Origin: CABZJG01 sp902512685
GTDB lineage: Bacteria > Pseudomonadota > Alphaproteobacteria > Rhodobacterales > Rhodobacteraceae
Length of the DNA: 64,000 nt
Direction of reading: 5' to 3'
NCBI GenBank assembly: GCA_051201605.1
Contig: CP179201.1
Span: 2,728,001 to 2,792,000 of the forward strand
Shown piece by piece: positions 61,145-64,000 of this stretch (positions are counted from its first letter, which is position 1; each line of letters starts with the position of its first letter). The position numbers and the translations under genes are program-made. The notes beneath the pieces are model-generated. The model was not told the DNA's origin, did no database searches, and was given only the letters and a program-made list of their open reading frames with translations.

Positions 61145-62767
61145 TTGGAATTTGACTACGTGATTGTTGGCGCGGGCTCTTCTGGGTGTGTGCTGGCCAA
61201 TCGGCTTAGCACTGATCCGAGCGTTCGTGTCGCCGTCATCGAAGCCGGCGGGCGGGATGTATCACCTTGGATTCATATTCCTGTTGGATATTTTCGCACC
61301 ATTAAGAATCCGGCTTTAAATTGGATGTACCGAACTGAGCAAGATCCCGGCCTGAACGGGCGCGCCATTAACTGGCCCCGCGGCAAAACCCTGGGCGGGT
61401 CCAGTTCAATCAATGGGTTGCTTTATGTGCGCGGACAGCCGCAAGATTATGATGGATGGGCGCAAAGAGGCAATTCCGGATGGTCTTGGGATGATGTCCT
61501 GCCATTTTTTCAGAAATCGGAAAACTGGAACGGGCCAGATGCCAGCGAACGCGGCCAGGGTGGCCCCTTGACCGTCAATCAGTCCCACAACACATGGCCG
61601 ATTGTCGACGCATGGGTCGAGGCCGCTCAGGAGGCCGGTTTTTCATACAATAACGATTACAATTCTGGCGACCAGGAAGGTGTCGGATTTTTTCAACAAA
61701 CGGCCCAAAACGGCCTTCGCTGCAGCTCTGCAAAAGCTTATCTTGCGCCGGTGCGACAACGCAGCAACTTGCACATTATCACCCGGGCGTTGGTGGAAAA
61801 AATCACATTTGATGGCCGCACTGCGACGGGCATCATGATCACGCAAGGTTTGCAAAAAACGCATATCAAAGCGCGAAAAGAAGTTATTCTAAGTGCTGGC
61901 TCGATCGGATCTCCGCAATTGCTCATGCTGTCGGGCGTTGGCAAACCCGATGAATTGAAACAGCACGGGATTGAGGTGTTGCATGCCGCGAACGGGGTCG
62001 GAAAAAATCTACAAGACCATTTACAGGCACGGCCAGTTTACAAAGTGAACCTGCCCACGATCAACACCAAAACCCGCGGATTGCTGAACCATCTATCCAT
62101 TGGTTTGCAATATGTTTTCAACCGATCGGGTCCGATGACCCTCGCGGCCAGCCTTGGCACAGCTTTTCTAAAAACACGCCCCGAATTATCCAGCCCGGAT
62201 ATTCAATTTCACATCCAACCGCTCAGCGCAGATGATCCAACAATCGAGATGCATAATTTTGATGCCTTTACCGCTTCGGTTTTGCAATTGCGCCCACAAA
62301 GCACCGGGGAAATCCTGCTAAAATCAGCAAATATCCATGACCACCCAGCCATTCACCCAAATTATCTGTCAGAACGGATTGATCAGGAAACGATTGTCGA
62401 TGGGATTAGATGTGCCAGACGTATCTGTCGCCACCAACCGGTGTCCGGAATGATCGAAACAGAATATAAACCCGGACCAAATGTGCCCGATGAGGACTAT
62501 GACGGATTGCTTGACTGGGCAAGACAGACCTCAACAACAATTTATCATCCAACGGGCACCTGCAAAATGGGTCATGACCCGATGGCAGTGGTGGATGAAA
62601 CTTTACGGGTACACGGGCTCGACCGACTGCGCGTTGTTGATTGTTCGATCATGCCGCAGATCGTGTCAGGAAACACCAATGGACCAGCCATTATGATCGG
62701 GGAAAAAGCAGCAGATATGATTATAAAAGACCAAAAAGCAACCACCGCCGGAGGCCACCACTCATGA
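61145..62767 (+). CDS. GMC-family FAD-dependent oxidoreductase
   Basis: Flavoprotein alcohol dehydrogenase or oxidase, 540 residues. The start is TTG 61145 (M-EFDYVIVGAGSSGCVLA) with GGAG 8 nt upstream; no ATG is in frame nearby. FAD motif VIVGAGSSGCVLANRL, VIEAGGRD, GMC signature 1 WPRGKTLGGSSSINGLLYVR, signature 2 near LSAGSIGSPQLLMLSGVG, and C-terminal active-site His/Asn in IYHPTGTCKMG and VSGNTNGPAIMIGEKAADM. It is in the choline dehydrogenase-like group; substrate unknown. No signal peptide. Confidence 0.93.
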   Translation: MEFDYVIVGAGSSGCVLANRLSTDPSVRVAVIEAGGRDVSPWIHIPVGYFRTIKNPALNWMYRTEQDPGLNGRAINWPRGKTLGGSSSINGLLYVRGQPQDYDGWAQRGNSGWSWDDVLPFFQKSENWNGPDASERGQGGPLTVNQSHNTWPIVDAWVEAAQEAGFSYNNDYNSGDQEGVGFFQQTAQNGLRCSSAKAYLAPVRQRSNLHIITRALVEKITFDGRTATGIMITQGLQKTHIKARKEVILSAGSIGSPQLLMLSGVGKPDELKQHGIEVLHAANGVGKNLQDHLQARPVYKVNLPTINTKTRGLLNHLSIGLQYVFNRSGPMTLAASLGTAFLKTRPELSSPDIQFHIQPLSADDPTIEMHNFDAFTASVLQLRPQSTGEILLKSANIHDHPAIHPNYLSERIDQETIVDGIRCARRICRHQPVSGMIETEYKPGPNVPDEDYDGLLDWARQTSTTIYHPTGTCKMGHDPMAVVDETLRVHGLDRLRVVDCSIMPQIVSGNTNGPAIMIGEKAADMIIKDQKATTAGGHHS

Positions 62768-63420
62768 TTGCTGAAGCCGGTGATATTTTTTCAATAATCG
62801 TCGCAGACATTGTTTTGTCCGGTGACAATGCCCTGATTATTGGCATGGCAGCCGCCTCTTTGCCGCAAGAGATGCGCAAAAAGGCGATCTTTTATGGCAT
62901 GGTGGTCGCAGCTTTACTGCGCATTGTCTTTGCCATTATTGCGACCAAGCTTCTTGGCATTCCAGGCCTGCTGTTTGTTGGAGCCTTACTTCTGTTCTGG
63001 GTCTGTTGGCGGCTTTTTGGCGAAATTCGCGAAGCCAACCAGAGGAACAATGAAGATAGCAGCGCCGCCGAAACAGAGGAAACCACCGAGCAGGACGCCA
63101 CAGACCCACCGCGCAAAACCATGCGGCGCGCGATGATCTATATCATGGTCGCGGATGTATCAATGTCGATTGACAACGTTCTTGCGGTGGCTGCGATTGC
63201 GGATGGCGACACCAATATGCTGATCTTTGGCCTTGCCTTGGCCATTGCTCTTATGGCCTTTGCGGCCACTTTAATCATGAAACTACTGGCAAGATTCCCG
63301 ATCATTTCTTGGCTCGGCCTTGCTGTCTTAGTGTATGTTGCTGCGGAAATGTTCCACCGCGGACTAATGGATCCCGAAATTGGCGTTCTAGCGTTTCTAC
63401 AAGCGGTACCGCCGGGATAA
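62764..63420 (+). CDS. TerC-family integral membrane protein
   Basis: 218 residues from ATG 62764, overlapping the GMC stop (ATGA), so translationally coupled. About seven membrane helices. The acidic membrane motifs DIVLSGDNALIIGMAAA and DVSMSIDNVLAVAAIA are the paired TerC signatures, thought to bind Mn or Ca ions. A charged loop rich in E and T (about residues 98-120) separates the halves. TerC relatives such as YjbE/Alx export manganese. Confidence 0.9.
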   Translation: MIAEAGDIFSIIVADIVLSGDNALIIGMAAASLPQEMRKKAIFYGMVVAALLRIVFAIIATKLLGIPGLLFVGALLLFWVCWRLFGEIREANQRNNEDSSAAETEETTEQDATDPPRKTMRRAMIYIMVADVSMSIDNVLAVAAIADGDTNMLIFGLALAIALMAFAATLIMKLLARFPIISWLGLAVLVYVAAEMFHRGLMDPEIGVLAFLQAVPPG

Positions 63421-63507
63421 ATAAAATCGAGAGTCAAGCTTCCGCAATGCCTTCGACGGAAGTATGCTAATGAATAAAGAAGGCATAACACAAGGGAGAG
63501 AAACGTA

Positions 63508-64000
63508 ATGTTTGACCTTAAAAAACTTAAAAATGGCGCTGCTGCAATTGGTGTTGGTGCAGCGATGATCGCATCGGCCGCAACAGCCGAAACCGTTATC
63601 CGCATTCAGTCAGTGCTTGGTAACTCAACAGATGAAGTCCGTATGGTTGAGAGCTTTGCCGCGGATGTCGCAGCCTTAACTGACGGTTCTGTGAAAATTG
63701 AAATTTTGCCCGCAGGCGCCGTTGTTGGCCCACGCGACATTATGGATGCGGTTGACGCCGGTCTCGTCGAGGGCGGATTTGCTTGGACACACTACTGGGG
63801 CGGCAAGCACCCGGCAGCTAACCTATTTGGTGCTCCGATTGCGGGTGCTGGCGTTGGTCTGGACGCAATGGCGTTCCTATCTTGGTTTCAATACGGTGGC
63901 GGTAAAGAACTTTACGACCGGCTTTGGGATGAGATGGGCGTAAACGTAAAAGGCTTTATGTTGCAGCCAGTTGGACCAGAGGCATTGGGTTGGTTCCCAG
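63508..64000 (+). CDS. TRAP transporter substrate-binding protein DctP (3' end outside window)
   Basis: 164 residues are visible; the gene runs off the right edge. ATG 63508 with AAGGGAGAGAAACGTA upstream. Signal peptide MFDLKKLKNGAAAIGVGAAM..., cleaved near ATA. The mature start TVIRIQSVLGNSTDEV, then ILPAGAVVGPRDIMDAVDAG and HYWGGKHPAANLFGAPI resemble the TakP-like 2-oxoacid/mannitol subgroup of DctP proteins. DctQ and DctM should follow downstream. It is separated from terC by 87 nt that contain a short inverted repeat. Confidence 0.92.
   Translation, partial: MFDLKKLKNGAAAIGVGAAMIASAATAETVIRIQSVLGNSTDEVRMVESFAADVAALTDGSVKIEILPAGAVVGPRDIMDAVDAGLVEGGFAWTHYWGGKHPAANLFGAPIAGAGVGLDAMAFLSWFQYGGGKELYDRLWDEMGVNVKGFMLQPVGPEALGWFP

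Noticed and set aside
1..64000. CRISPR arrays, rRNA genes, intact insertion sequences
   Set aside because: I saw no regularly spaced repeats, no rRNA sequence and no transposase or integrase gene on either strand.

Overview
The window is a chromosomal segment of an alphaproteobacterium, most likely a marine Rhodobacteraceae (Roseobacter group). The support is gene order and family type: rpsA-ihfB-lapA-trpF-trpB, phoH-ybeY-corC-lnt-metK with a SAM/SAH-type riboswitch in front of metK, fabI-fabB-fabA divergent from an Irr-like regulator, a class II (CP4-like) EPSP synthase, a tRNA-His lacking the usual G-1:C73 pair, and DUF2793, DUF6324 and MmcB proteins. Base composition is moderate for this group. 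A Planktomarina/RCA-type or similar pelagic roseobacter is possible but cannot be fixed from the sequence alone.

Layout. 1-10.2 kb (+): housekeeping genes valS (5' end cut by the window), trmB, aroA, cmk, rpsA, ihfB, lapA, trpF, trpB, closed by a bidirectional terminator. 10.2-15.5 kb (-): phoH, ybeY, corC, lnt, riboswitch, metK. 15.6-16.5 kb (-): an OmpA-family protein followed by a short lipoprotein sharing its N-terminal motif; the lipoprotein frame is broken at a T7 tract. 16.7-22.2 kb: miaB, a glycosyltransferase-like unknown, fabI-fabB-fabA, and the Irr-like regulator. 22.2-24.6 kb: a quinone-reductase-like enzyme and a two-domain ChrA transporter.

24.8-36.6 kb is accessory metabolism: a tightly coupled haloacid dehalogenase / alpha-beta hydrolase / Thr-Ser dehydratase operon, a PcaD-like lactonase, an MFS exporter, a zinc alcohol dehydrogenase paired with an enolase-superfamily dehydratase, an acyl-CoA synthetase and an ABC exporter. 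36.7-42.4 kb is patchy: a 5'-truncated UDP-glucose dehydrogenase, a DUF2793 protein with a C1q/TNF-like tail, an MDR oxidoreductase, a membrane-protein/XRE pair, mscL and a secreted fasciclin protein. 42.6-47.2 kb holds a two-gene RND efflux pump between imperfect direct repeats and decayed coding sequence, close to a tRNA-Gly.

47.6-53.6 kb returns to conserved small genes: an IMPACT-domain protein, tRNA-Gly, a YedK/HMCES protein, an esterase-like hydrolase, lepA, tRNA-His, DUF6324, mmcB, a probable 6S RNA and an FMN reductase. 53.6-60 kb (-) is a full oppABCDF oligopeptide importer with a GNAT acetyltransferase coupled to its 3' end. 60.2-64 kb has an IclR regulator divergent from a GMC oxidoreductase, a TerC protein and a TRAP substrate-binding protein cut by the window end. 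The IclR-GMC gap contains a near-perfect 17-bp palindrome.

I see no CRISPR array, intact insertion sequence, prophage or rRNA. Most of the window is ordinary. The least explained parts are the broken lipoprotein pair, the truncated ugd/DUF2793 patch, the RND module with its flanking repeats, and the 25-32 kb catabolic genes.
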